Origin: Melastoma dodecandrum | Lineage: Eukaryota > Streptophyta > Magnoliopsida > Myrtales > Melastomataceae | Length of the DNA stretch: 64,000 bases | Direction: 5' to 3' | Assembly: GCA_029817715.1 (NCBI GenBank) | Contig: JARUPY010000290.1 | Span: forward strand, 682,001 to 746,000 | Program-made: the position numbers and the translations under genes | The notes under the pieces: generated by a model | What the model was told of the DNA's origin: nothing | Databases searched by the model: none | The model's input: the letters and a program-made list of their open reading frames with translations, nothing else | Part shown: piece by piece, positions 1 to 9,412 of the stretch | Position numbering within the stretch: position 1 is the first letter of the stretch | Layout: every line of letters starts with the position of its first letter

Positions 1-958
1 GTAAGAAGATGCACAATTCTATTCAAACAGAATGCAAGTCTTACAATCTTGATGAATTAAGAACATGGGCTTACAGCCATAAAAACGAAAAGGGAGCAAG
101 TGGTGACAACGATATGGAATCCTGTGACGGCGGAGAACTTGTAACGAAGGCCTTGGAAGCTCGCTCCGTCGGTGGCGGTCGCTGGTGGGAGGCTGTGGCG
201 AAGGCCCTACGAGCTCACTCCGTCGGTGGTGTCGCTGGCGGGGGTTTGACGGCAAAGGCCCTACGAGCTCACTATGTCCGTGGAAGGGGAGTTGACCTAT
301 AAACCGGGTCAAGGTATCTAATTCCTAAGGTTGACGAACAAACTTCAGAGCTTTGGCTGTGTATGGTCGTGTTTTGTCTTGAAAAATTCCTCTGCTATTT
401 ATAGAGGATTTGTACGTGTTTAACACGTAACAGATAGATCGTGTTGCAGATCGTGTTATATATCATGATCCCTAATATCATGGGAGTGTCTCAACAACCT
501 CCTTGATATATGGGATCACGTTCCTGGATATTAGGATCAGCTCCGATCCTTAACAAACGTGGTTGAAAATGAATAAATTTATTCCAACCTTGTCGACTTG
601 ACTGATCTGTACGGACTACGACCGACTTGGTCGACTTATCCAGAATTCCGTCGACTTGACCCTACTAGTAGACTTAGCTACTGTTGAGTCATCTTGGTTG
701 ACTTTGATTACCATATTCCTTCGTCGTGAGTCGACCTAGTCGACTCCGTTCATAAATCGACCTAGTCGACTTCGTCACAAGTCGACCTAGTCGACTTCGT
801 CATAAGTCGACCTAGTCGACTTTGTCATGGGTCAACCTAATCGACTTCGTCGTGAGTCGGCCTAGACGACTGTATCTTGGGCCGACTCGGAGTGTGACTT
901 GAGTGATTACTGGGTTTCTGTTCTAAACCCAGGCCCAAAGTTATTTGCCATGTCAACA
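1..958 (-). repeat. 3' LTR of the Tat element (left part missing)
   Basis: Bases 1-958 match 12069-13008. The right edge ends in CA at 957-958, so on the minus strand the LTR starts TGTTGACATGG directly after a polypurine tract. A minus-strand TATA box (TATAAATA) lies at 396-403. Positions about 147-290 hold three degenerate copies of a roughly 50-bp unit with the core gctcnctccgtcggtgg, and positions 726-890 hold the GTCGAC-rich minisatellite. Confidence 0.92.
726..890. repeat. GTCGAC-rich minisatellite in the Tat LTR
   Basis: About six degenerate copies of a 25 to 28-bp unit, core gtcgacctagtcgacttcgtc. The matching stretch in the right LTR (about 12793-12920) has one copy fewer, which accounts for the length difference between the two LTRs. 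The GTCGAC words are SalI-type palindromes and recur through the U3 side of the LTR. Confidence 0.8.
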
Positions 959-975
959 TAAGCCCCCCTTTTATG
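959..975 (-). other. Polypurine tract of the Tat element
   Basis: Read on the minus strand this is cataaaaggggggctta, a purine run that ends right at the TG start of the 3' LTR. It is the expected plus-strand primer site for reverse transcription and fixes the 3' LTR boundary. Confidence 0.85.
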
Positions 976-1012
976 CTGGGTTGGCTATGCTGACTCAGCA
1001 GAAATCATACCC

Positions 1013-1020
1013 TATATAAA
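1013..1020 (+). promoter_or_regulatory. TATA box for the antisense gene
   Basis: TATATAAA on the plus strand, about 240 bases before the open frame of the antisense gene and about 55 bases from the LTR edge. It is followed by a pyrimidine-rich leader typical of plant 5' UTRs. It points away from the LTR into the element, so the antisense gene seems to carry its own core promoter. Confidence 0.6.
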
Positions 1021-1259
1021 GGAGAGTCATCGTCCTTTTCCCGCACTTTTCTTCCTTGCTCACCACTTCTCCATCTTCTCCAAAATACCAGAAACCCTCG
1101 TTTCCCAGAAAACCCTTCGTCTCCCTTGCCAAAACTCCTTCGATCCTCAAAAAGATGTGAACTTTTAAGTCTTTTGAGTTCCATAAACTGCGCGCGGGGC
1201 CAACCGGACCCATTCCGGTCGCAGAGGATCAGGGGTCGGGCGTCACTCTTGGACCTATC

Positions 1260-4200
1260 TTGCCAGAGCGTCTTTTCCCGAAGACGGTGCCGCTCAACTA
1301 TCTCATCATTGAGAAGCCCATCCCGATTTGTCATCCCGACTTCATCGATCCCCTCAACTGGGAAGGTCAGGGATCTTTCCTGTGTTTTCCATCTGCATCT
1401 AAGTCTGAGATGGTAGACTGGCTTGAGATGTGGGACGAGCACTTTACAGAGAGATTTAGGAACCAGAGGATTTGGAGATTCTTTAGGATGTCAGTAGCTA
1501 ATAAGAACTGTGATCCCAGGGTTTGTTCGGCCATGCTGCCTTTCTGGAATTCTGTCCTGAACTGCTTCTATTTCCTAGAATGCCCTATGTCAGTTACATT
1601 GGCAGATGTGAAGATTTTGACCAAGTGTAAAATCAATGGCCGCCCTGTTCGACAGTACTCCCAGGCAGGCGATATTAATCCCAAGGGCGCCCTTCAGTAC
1701 ATGGAGGTGGTGAATAGGCATCTGAAGATGGCCTTAGCTGGCAAGAGGTCAGATGAGAGGTTGTCGACTGAAAGTTTTGGTGCCCAGGAAGAGGTCGAGT
1801 TCCTCAGCACCTGGTTGAGCAAATTCGTCTATTGCTTCCCTGGGAAGAAAGTTAGCCACACTTCTTATGCGGTGGCCAATTTTCTGAGGGAGACCGATGA
1901 AGAAATCTCCTGGGGTCCCTTCATTTTGGGTCTTCTTTATCACGATCTGGACAGAGCAACGTCTCAAATCAAGCCATTTCCAAAACATCCAGCAGGAGGG
2001 TTGCTCTGGCTAGTTCATCTTTGGTCAGCCATGTGGATGCCGGGATTGACTGGGTTCAAGGTCCCTTCTTTGCCCCCTGAAGCCTTCTATTATGGGGAGA
2101 GCATCCTAGATCAGTGCTGCCAGCCTAAGGATCAATGGCTTATGACATCGATCACTGGCCATCTAAAGCACATAGTCGACTTCGGCAGGGTAGATCGACG
2201 AAACTGGGCACCCTTTCCAGGCGACAAGACACTTGCTCAGGAAGTCAATCCTCAAACTGCTCGTGGCTTCTGGAATGGAGTATTGACCAGCAGAGATCTG
2301 CCAGTTATTTTCTATGGCTACCTGACCTTTGAAGTCTATAACCCTCAACTGTGTGCAAGGCAGTTTGGGTTTATCCAAAGTGTAGCAGTTCCACTCGCTG
2401 ACCCTGCCGGCGGCTTATATGGGGACAGGATGAAGAAGATTGTGTGCAAGTCGATCGACTTGAAGATCCTCGACTTGCTCAATCACAAGGCGCAGCTCTC
2501 CCAGATGGAATTCCCATCTGATACTTCTTCCTGTTTCGCCACACAGTTCTTCACCGTGCTGTGGTCGACTAGATACGAAGAGCTGCGGGCCTTGATGCAT
2601 TTCTTGGAGGTCTCCAAGGAACCTGATTTTTACACCGATGACGCGCATATTAAAGCAAGGGGTAAGGACTTAGCTTTGTTTTAAGAGTATTGGGTTCTTA
2701 ATACTAATCATAAGTTTTCCTCCTCTTTCAGGATCATTGCTTCCTCGGGGCTCTGGAAAACCCAAGGCTAAAGCCCCCCTTGCCCCTGCTCCTTCTAAAC
2801 TCAAGTCGACCAGCAAGGGGAAGGCTAAAGTTGCGAGCCCCAGGGAAGTAGCCAAAGGTGATCCCTCTAAGGCTCGATCTAAAAGCTCACCAAAGCGCAA
2901 GGCGGCCGAGAAAGAGGAAGAAGATCTTGAAGAGGTGCCTCTGTCTCAGAGGAAGAGACTGGTGAAGGCGTTGACTCCAGCGGCGACTTCCTCTCCTAGG
3001 TCGCCAGTTATTGCAGCGGCGACCCCATCCAGGTCGCCAGCTGCTTCAGCGGCGACCTCATCTACCAAGGCACCAGCTGCGGTGCCAGCGTCTTCAGCTG
3101 CAGTCGACGCTCCACAAAGGCCGACCGCAGAGGTATGACTCTGATGACTCCAGTTTTTTTGTTTTGAGTTTTCATATCTAACCCATACTATATTGTCTAG
3201 GGAGAGGCTTCAGATGAGGATGACGACCAGCTTATCTCCCATGCCTTAGACAAAAGTTCAAAGGCTTCAGTCGCCAAGGTGAGTTTAATTCTAAGCTGGT
3301 GTATCATTACTTTAGTTCATATATGAACTTTCGGTTCTGCATCATACTCTGTTTCAGGAACGGCACATCCCTGAGGCCTTGGTTCAAGAAGAACAGGCTG
3401 CTCTGGATGTCGCGATCCTGGTCGACCCACCGACTCGGTCGACTCGTGAGGAGGAAAACCAAGCTATTCCTTCTCCTCCAGTCCAAACTCCTACACCAAC
3501 GATGGTATGTGTCCTTGTTTTAAACAGAACATAGTATTATCATTGCGATTTTAACTGGGGTACTTGTATCCTTCCTTACAGGCTCGTCCGAAGAGGGTGA
3601 AGGTGCCTGCTGGCCGACAAAAGATTCCTACTCCCCCTTCTTCTTCGGACGAGAGCTCTGGGGGTATATTGCCTCCAGAGGTAAGTACTCGATCGCACGA
3701 GGTCGTTGGCCTTTTTAGGGTATTGTTTAACAACATTTTGCCTCTTATTCTTCAGGATCCTGCTGCAGCGACTTCTAGGTCAACCAAAGACCCGTGGGAG
3801 AAGCTTCACGAGGATATCGAAGAACTTTGCCAACTTCTACTCATCGACCCCTTAGGCGTCAACGAATTTAGGAGGATGCAGAAGCTGTTGAAGAGAATCG
3901 AGGCATCCCCTCGGGTCACGGACGAAATATTGGGGGCCTGCAAGAGCTTCAGGTCGACGTACTGGACCCGCTGGAGGGATTACGACGCCGACCTGCTCAC
4001 CTTGGAATCGACTGACTCGAAGATTCAGTCGATTAATAAAGCTCGAGGGCAGGCCTCTAAAGCTGCGCAGGACGCCCGCCAACGTTTGGTCGACGTGCAA
4101 GAGAAGCTGACCGAGGCAGAGAGACAAATAGAGTTCTATACGAACCTCAAGAATGACCTGACTCGGCAGCTCGCGTCGATCAATACTCAAGAAATCGAGG

Positions 4201-4388
4201 AGCTGGAGGCCAATGCTGAGAAGGATAGAGAAAAGGTCGTCGACCTTTATGCCCAGCGAAACAAGGTGAACGCGAAGCGACGAGCTCGTGAATCCCTTAT
4301 CCTCGATTTCAAAGAAGTTGGCGGGTTATGGAAATTAGATTTGTTTTTTGTTTTACTCAATAAATCAAGTGCATTGTGTCTCAAATGA
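1260..4388 (+). CDS. Antisense extra gene: plant mobile domain plus coiled coil, six exons
   Basis: It lies antisense to the retrotransposon, between the pol stop and the PPT. Exons read 1260-2661, 2732-3132, 3201-3278, 3358-3504, 3582-3680 and 3756-4388. All five introns are GT-AG with good donors (gtaagg, gtatga, gtgagt, gtatgt, gtaagt), and the joined frame of 2760 nt has no stop before the TGA at 4386. Exon 1 resembles the plant mobile domain (aminotransferase-like; the motif PMSVTLADVKILTKCKINGR is typical). Exons 2-5 are rich in Lys, Ser, Pro and Ala with acidic patches and basic runs that could act as nuclear signals. Exon 6 has a long heptad-rich coiled coil around the QASKAAQDAR segment. 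The frame is open from 1161 but its first ATG is at 1410, so the start is uncertain: it may have been lost, or lie in an upstream exon. An AATAAA sits at about 4358. Extra ORFs, some antisense, are known in Tat elements; their role is unknown. Confidence 0.82.
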
Positions 4389-4451
4389 ATTTCTACCCAC
4401 TACGCACAATTCATTCTTCCAGACAGCATTACTGAAGCCTAGCGCGATTTC

Positions 4452-7400
4452 TTAGGAATTAAGCGCTTCCCAAATTAATGGAGTCCTTTGTTTTAGGATT
4501 TTATGGTGAGCTTCCCAGATAGTCGCGCGATAGGGTTTGAGATATTTACCATTAACCTTTAATGGATGTCTGACCCCACTTCTCGTCATAAGCCGATAAC
4601 TATTAGATGAGTATGTCTCACATACCTCATATGGACCTTCCCAATTAGGGGACCATTTACCCAAAACTTGGTCTTTCGATTTAAGGGGGGGCACCATCTT
4701 CCAAACCAAGTCGTCCACTTTAAAGTGCTTATGGACAACCCTTTTGTTATAATGCCTAGCAATCCTTTGTTTATGCACCTCGAGTCGGTCTATTATATCA
4801 AGTCGCTTCTTCTCTAATTCTTCCAAAGCGAGGTACATTGCCTCGTCTTGTAAATCAGGGTGAGTCACCCTGAGCGACTTGTATCGAACCTCAATAGGTA
4901 GGACGGCGTCTTGCCCATATACTAGTGAAAAAGGGGTTTCCCCTGTGCTTTCTCTCTTAGTAACCCTTAAAGCCCACAAAGTGTCTTGTAATAGTTTGTG
5001 CCATCCTCTTGGATTTGCACCAACCATTTTCTGAATATTGTTCTTTATGAGTTTATTGGTAGCTTCAGCCTGTCCATTCGCCTGAGGATAATAAGGTGTT
5101 GAGTTGGTGATTGAGAAACCAAACTCCGTAGCGAATTCTCGCATTTTCTCATTATTGAAAGCGGTGCCATTGTCCACTACAATATTCTGGGGAATTCCAA
5201 ATCTATAGATGATGGATGATTTGAGAAAATCGATCACTTCTTTATGATCGATCTTCTTATAAACCTGAGCCTCGACCCATTTAGTAAAATAATCGGTGGC
5301 GACTAGAACATAGGCGTCACCTTTACTTGAGTGCGGATGGATTTCCCCGATTATATCTAAAGCCCAAGACCTAAATGGCCAAGGCTTGATGACTGAGACC
5401 AAGTCGGACGCTGGGGCCCTTGTCACCGGACCATCTTTTTGGCACTCTTGGCATCCCCTAGCCATTTCTATGCAGTTCTTTAGCATTGATGGCCAGTAAA
5501 AACCATGTCTTTGGATAGTCCAAGACATTTTGGTGCCAGATTGGTGAGATCCGCATAACCCCTGATGAGTCTCTAACATAATTGGGGTCGCTTCGTCTAA
5601 GTTGACACACCTTAACAGGACTCCTTCCTTGTTCTTTCTGTAAAGTACCCCATCTATAAGGGTGTACGACAAAGCCTGAGTCTTAATTCTTTGGCTCGCC
5701 TTTTGTGTTGGGTCAGAAAGGAAGTCGGTGATCGGCTTCCTCCAATCCTTATCGCTTGTCATTATGTCCAGAGCGAACGCGTCGCTTTGGGGAACTAGGT
5801 GGGAAACTATTTCTGGGATACAATCGCTTCCTCTTTTGGCCTTGTATCCTGAAGCCTTTTGGGCTAAGTCGTTAGCGATGGTATTTTCCCCTCGACCTAC
5901 AAAGAGGAAAGTGATCGCTTCAAATCGCTCGACTAGCTTGCGGGCGACTTGATGATAGGGTGTGAGTTTCTCTTGGCATATAGAAGTACCATTCATCTGG
6001 TTAATCACCAGTTGAGAGTCCCCCATCACTGTGGCTTTCTTGGCTCCCAAGGTTAATAGTTCCTTCAGGAGCGTGATCAAAGCTTCATATTCAGTCGCAT
6101 TGTTGGTGTGAGTTGCCGTCAAGCGATACGCTAGACGAACATCTTTCCCTAGTGGCGAAAGTATACGAAGGCCTATACCTACGCCGGATTTCGCCGAAGA
6201 TCCATCAAACCAACCCTGCCAGATGTCCTCAAGGGATTCTTCTTGGTCGATTGATACAGATGGATCGTGACTCACCAAGAAGTCGGCTAGAGCCTGTCCT
6301 TTCACCGACTGTTGGGATTTGAATCGTAGATCATACGCGGATAGCACTAAACTCCATTTACTAATTCTCCCAGTCAGTAGGGGACTTTCGAAAAAGTACT
6401 TTATGACTGGAGACTTGGTAATGACATGAACCTCTTGGGATCCAATATAATGTCTTAGCTTAGTAACAGTATAAAAGACTGACAGGCATAACTTCTCCTT
6501 AATTGTATAGCGTTTTTCTGTAGCGGTTAGTTGTCTTGACAAATAGTAGACCGCTCTCTCAGTTTTGTCTTCCGCCTCTTGGGCTAACATGGCTCCGATG
6601 ACTGATTCAGTCGCTGCCACGTAAAGCAGATAGGGCTTTCCTATCCGAGGAGGGGCAAGCACAGGCGGCTTCATTAAATACTCCTTTAAGCCTTCAAATG
6701 CTTTTTGGTGTTCGTCGCTCCACACAAAGTTTCCCTTTGCCTTTAGTAAAGTCGAGAAGACTTCTGTCCGTCTAGCGACGTTACCAATAAATCGCCTGAG
6801 ATAATTGACCTTTCCTAAGAAAGCCTGTAACTGCTTCTTGTTACTCGGAGGGTTCAATCTTTGAATGGCATTCACTTTGTTCTGGTCGACTTCTATGCCA
6901 CGTTGATGAACTAGGAACCCTAGGAAATGTCCTGCTCTTACTCCAAAAGCACATTTGAGAGGGTTTAGTTTGAGCTGATGCTTTCTCATTTGGATGAAAG
7001 CATTCCTAAGATCATTAACATGCGACCTCTCGTCTTTTGATTTGACCACTATATCATCTATGTATACCTCGACCGTTTTGGCAATCGAAGCATCAAAAAT
7101 GGCGTTCATGGCTCGTTGGTAGGTTGCACCAGCGTTTTTAAGCCCAAACGGCATGACTACCCACTCGAAAATGCCTAAGGGACATCTGAACGCGGTTTTA
7201 TGGATATCTTCCTCAGCCAAGAAAATTTGGTTATATCCTGAGAAACCATCCATGAATGACATAATTTGGTGCCCTGCAGTCTTATCGACTAAGTCGTCCG
7301 CAATGGGCATGGGATATTCATCCTTTGGAGTAGCATGATTTAGGTCTCTGAAGTCGATGCAGACTCTAATCTTGCCATTCTTTTTTATGACAGGGATTAT

Positions 7401-8024
7401 GCTGGATATCCACTCGGTGTACCTCGATGTTCTTATATACCCAGCTTTAAAGAGCTTCTTGACTTCTTCGAATACTGCCTGAGTGACTTCATGAGTCATT
7501 CTCCTTGGTGCCTGTTGGACTGGTTTAAATCCTGCTTTGATTGGCAACTTATGTTCTACAAGTCGGCGATCTAGGCCAGGCATTTCAGTATAGTCCCAGG
7601 CGAAACAGTCCTTGAACTCTTCAAGAGTAGCCTTAATAGAATTGAAAAGCTCTTTATTCATTGAAGAACTAACGAAAACGATCCGAAGGCTAGATTCCTC
7701 GCCTAAATTGATACTTACAAGCGGGTCACATGGCATCATAAGTGACTCGCGACCCTGGACACCGCCTAAGTCGGTATCAATGGACTTAGATAAGCTAGCC
7801 TCAGCATTTACATTGCTTATTTGGCAACCTAATTTCCTAGACTTCCTAACATACTCCTGAAGTCGCTGGAAGATATCAGCGACTGCATAGCCTCTTCCTT
7901 CGTCACTGTCCATACACCCCTTCGTACAGCAGTCTATCGGGCTCCAACTCCGTCGCAGCACTTTCCTGGCTCTTAGGCGCCTCCCCCTTGTCGCCATTAG
8001 GACTGTTGTCTGTCTCGCCTCCAT
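4452..8024 (-). CDS. pol: Tat element pol: RT, RNase H, archaeal-type RNase H, integrase
   Basis: An open frame of 1190 codons. It holds reverse transcriptase with KKNGKIRVCIDFRDLN and the catalytic YIDDIVVK box near residue 320, a Ty3-type RNase H from about residue 460, and a second, archaeal-type RNase H starting at GWFDGSSAKSGVGIG near residue 603 and typical of Tat and Ogre elements. Then come the integrase zinc finger (HQGLCGSH, CQEC) near residue 820 and the DDE core: ALDIIGE near 893, VVDNGTAF near 950, and the Glu-bearing NGQAEATN near 985. No stop interrupts it. The first codons are not a credible N-terminus; the frame is the same as that of the protease ORF but is separated from it by three stops and bridged by a small ORF in another frame. 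Products act in cytoplasmic particles and in nuclear integration. Confidence 0.93.
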   Translation of the reverse strand: MEARQTTVLMATRGRRLRARKVLRRSWSPIDCCTKGCMDSDEGRGYAVADIFQRLQEYVRKSRKLGCQISNVNAEASLSKSIDTDLGGVQGRESLMMPCDPLVSINLGEESSLRIVFVSSSMNKELFNSIKATLEEFKDCFAWDYTEMPGLDRRLVEHKLPIKAGFKPVQQAPRRMTHEVTQAVFEEVKKLFKAGYIRTSRYTEWISSIIPVIKKNGKIRVCIDFRDLNHATPKDEYPMPIADDLVDKTAGHQIMSFMDGFSGYNQIFLAEEDIHKTAFRCPLGIFEWVVMPFGLKNAGATYQRAMNAIFDASIAKTVEVYIDDIVVKSKDERSHVNDLRNAFIQMRKHQLKLNPLKCAFGVRAGHFLGFLVHQRGIEVDQNKVNAIQRLNPPSNKKQLQAFLGKVNYLRRFIGNVARRTEVFSTLLKAKGNFVWSDEHQKAFEGLKEYLMKPPVLAPPRIGKPYLLYVAATESVIGAMLAQEAEDKTERAVYYLSRQLTATEKRYTIKEKLCLSVFYTVTKLRHYIGSQEVHVITKSPVIKYFFESPLLTGRISKWSLVLSAYDLRFKSQQSVKGQALADFLVSHDPSVSIDQEESLEDIWQGWFDGSSAKSGVGIGLRILSPLGKDVRLAYRLTATHTNNATEYEALITLLKELLTLGAKKATVMGDSQLVINQMNGTSICQEKLTPYHQVARKLVERFEAITFLFVGRGENTIANDLAQKASGYKAKRGSDCIPEIVSHLVPQSDAFALDIMTSDKDWRKPITDFLSDPTQKASQRIKTQALSYTLIDGVLYRKNKEGVLLRCVNLDEATPIMLETHQGLCGSHQSGTKMSWTIQRHGFYWPSMLKNCIEMARGCQECQKDGPVTRAPASDLVSVIKPWPFRSWALDIIGEIHPHSSKGDAYVLVATDYFTKWVEAQVYKKIDHKEVIDFLKSSIIYRFGIPQNIVVDNGTAFNNEKMREFATEFGFSITNSTPYYPQANGQAEATNKLIKNNIQKMVGANPRGWHKLLQDTLWALRVTKRESTGETPFSLVYGQDAVLPIEVRYKSLRVTHPDLQDEAMYLALEELEKKRLDIIDRLEVHKQRIARHYNKRVVHKHFKVDDLVWKMVPPLKSKDQVLGKWSPNWEGPYEVCETYSSNSYRLMTRSGVRHPLKVNGKYLKPYRATIWEAHHKILKQRTPLIWEALNS

Positions 8025-8145
8025 CCTTGGTCGGGACTACTTCCTGCAGGACCTCATCTATGTCCTTGTCCGTGAAGTCGGGCCCCCATCCTGTCGGCAC
8101 GATTGATCCCTCATCAGGCTTGGGGTGAGAGGTGCCATAGCTCAC
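7903..8145 (-). CDS. Linker frame between protease and pol
   Basis: An 80-codon frame that overlaps the end of the protease ORF and the beginning of the pol ORF. It is acidic and hydrophilic (GSIVPTGWGPDFTDKDIDEV near its start) and looks like normal spacer sequence of a Tat polyprotein rather than a separate protein. It starts at a GTG, so there is no evidence for independent initiation. The simplest reading is that one ancestral pro-pol frame has taken two small indels, near 8145 and near 7910. Programmed frameshifting or splicing is possible but not shown. Confidence 0.5.
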   Translation of the reverse strand: MSYGTSHPKPDEGSIVPTGWGPDFTDKDIDEVLQEVVPTKDGGETDNSPNGDKGEAPKSQESAATELEPDRLLYEGVYGQ

Positions 8146-9404
8146 AATGAAGTTTCGAACTTCCCGGAGGGTTTACCTAGGGGTCCGACAGTAGGGTCTC
8201 CTAGCTTGTAGCGTTGATCCAGGGTGAGGTCCTTGATCGTCTTGCATGTTTCTGCATGTAAAATGCCCTTGTCACAACAGGAGTATTCATCAGCCCTGAT
8301 AGTCTCTATTTCAGAGTCAAGCCATAAAATCAACTCCCTATGCAAAGTCGATGGGATCGCGGCGGCTTTATGAAGCCAATCGCGTCCCAAAAGCGCATTA
8401 AACGAAGGGGCTATGTCAATTACGAAGAAAGCAGTTTCCTGCTCGTGTCTTCCAACGCCTAAATGCGCAGAGCATATCCCCAGGCATTCGGACTTCCTCC
8501 CATTAAAGCCGCTTACAGCCACGTCGGTTCGCACCAACTCGCTAGGCTTGTACCCAAGTAGTCTAAACTTGGTGAGTGGGAGAACATTGACGGTGGCGCC
8601 GTTGTCTATTAAGACTCGACCCACCAAAACACCGTCAAAGGTGGCTGCGATGTATAACGAGTGCATGTGCTGTTTCATGCGATCCGATGGTTTCCTCAGC
8701 CAGTGCAGAGGGAAGCCAGATGGAAAAGAAGTGACCTTAGAGTCCAGGGTTTTACCTTTCGGCGCCTCCGACTTGTCGTTGCAGGCAAACTCCGCAGGAA
8801 AGGTGAGAGCGTTACTACTCACAAGGGGCCCTTGTTCTGCGTTGAAGTCGCAGGGCCTGTCTCCTCGTAGAAGAGTGTAGTCGAAGCTTGAGCCCGGGTT
8901 TTTCGAGTAATCAGTAGACTCGACCCGTTCAGGCTCCGCGACTTGTTTCTCTACGGCTTGGTTCCCTTCCAAGGGTGACATCGCAGGGGTCATCCTAGGT
9001 TTTTTTTGGGCGTGACTTAGACGCCTTTCCTTTCTCTTTTGAGCCCTTAAGGGGGGCGCAACCTTCCTTTCCACCTTCTGCCTTTGAGACGAAGTGTTAA
9101 GGGCTTTGACGAATTTTGGTTTCTTAGAACCAAAAGGGAGTCGGCTTACCTCCACGAATCTGCCGTCGACTGGGTCATATCCCACCTGCACTGGAGTATT
9201 TTCTGGTCTATTCGAGGAAGGTTTGCTAGGGTTCGAATTACCTGAACCCTCGGGGCGGACCGCTTTCACCAGCATCTCCCCTTTTGCGGACAAGTCGACC
9301 AGCCGCAAGAAATAGTTGACGCAGTATGCTGTGCAGAGCTGGGTAATAAGTATCCGATTGTGGGCGATCAGCTTGCATTTCTGGCACAGTAGCTTCTCGT
9401 CCAA
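8142..9404 (-). CDS. Tat element aspartic protease region
   Basis: 420 codons in the -1 frame relative to gag, starting nine bases after the gag stop. A retropepsin core lies near residue 260 (VLIDNGATVNVLP; Tat proteases usually have Asp-Asn-Gly here), followed by an ALLGRDWLH segment near residue 335 that matches the second hydrophobic-Gly motif of retropepsins. The N-terminal third is basic and Ser/Pro-rich. The frame opens with TTG, so it is probably made by read-through or frameshift from gag rather than from its own start. It would release Gag and Pol products inside the particle. Confidence 0.85.
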   Translation of the reverse strand: MDEKLLCQKCKLIAHNRILITQLCTAYCVNYFLRLVDLSAKGEMLVKAVRPEGSGNSNPSKPSSNRPENTPVQVGYDPVDGRFVEVSRLPFGSKKPKFVKALNTSSQRQKVERKVAPPLRAQKRKERRLSHAQKKPRMTPAMSPLEGNQAVEKQVAEPERVESTDYSKNPGSSFDYTLLRGDRPCDFNAEQGPLVSSNALTFPAEFACNDKSEAPKGKTLDSKVTSFPSGFPLHWLRKPSDRMKQHMHSLYIAATFDGVLVGRVLIDNGATVNVLPLTKFRLLGYKPSELVRTDVAVSGFNGRKSECLGICSAHLGVGRHEQETAFFVIDIAPSFNALLGRDWLHKAAAIPSTLHRELILWLDSEIETIRADEYSCCDKGILHAETCKTIKDLTLDQRYKLGDPTVGPLGKPSGKFETSL

Positions 9405-9412
9405 GAATTGGG

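Noticed and set aside
19..312. Open frames on both strands in 9-312 and 11980-12493
   Set aside because: They are made of the LTR repeats, occur in both LTRs and change frame between copies; no protein features.
8413..8880. 155-codon plus-strand frame
   Set aside because: Mirror of the protease ORF on the other strand; no domain and no promoter.
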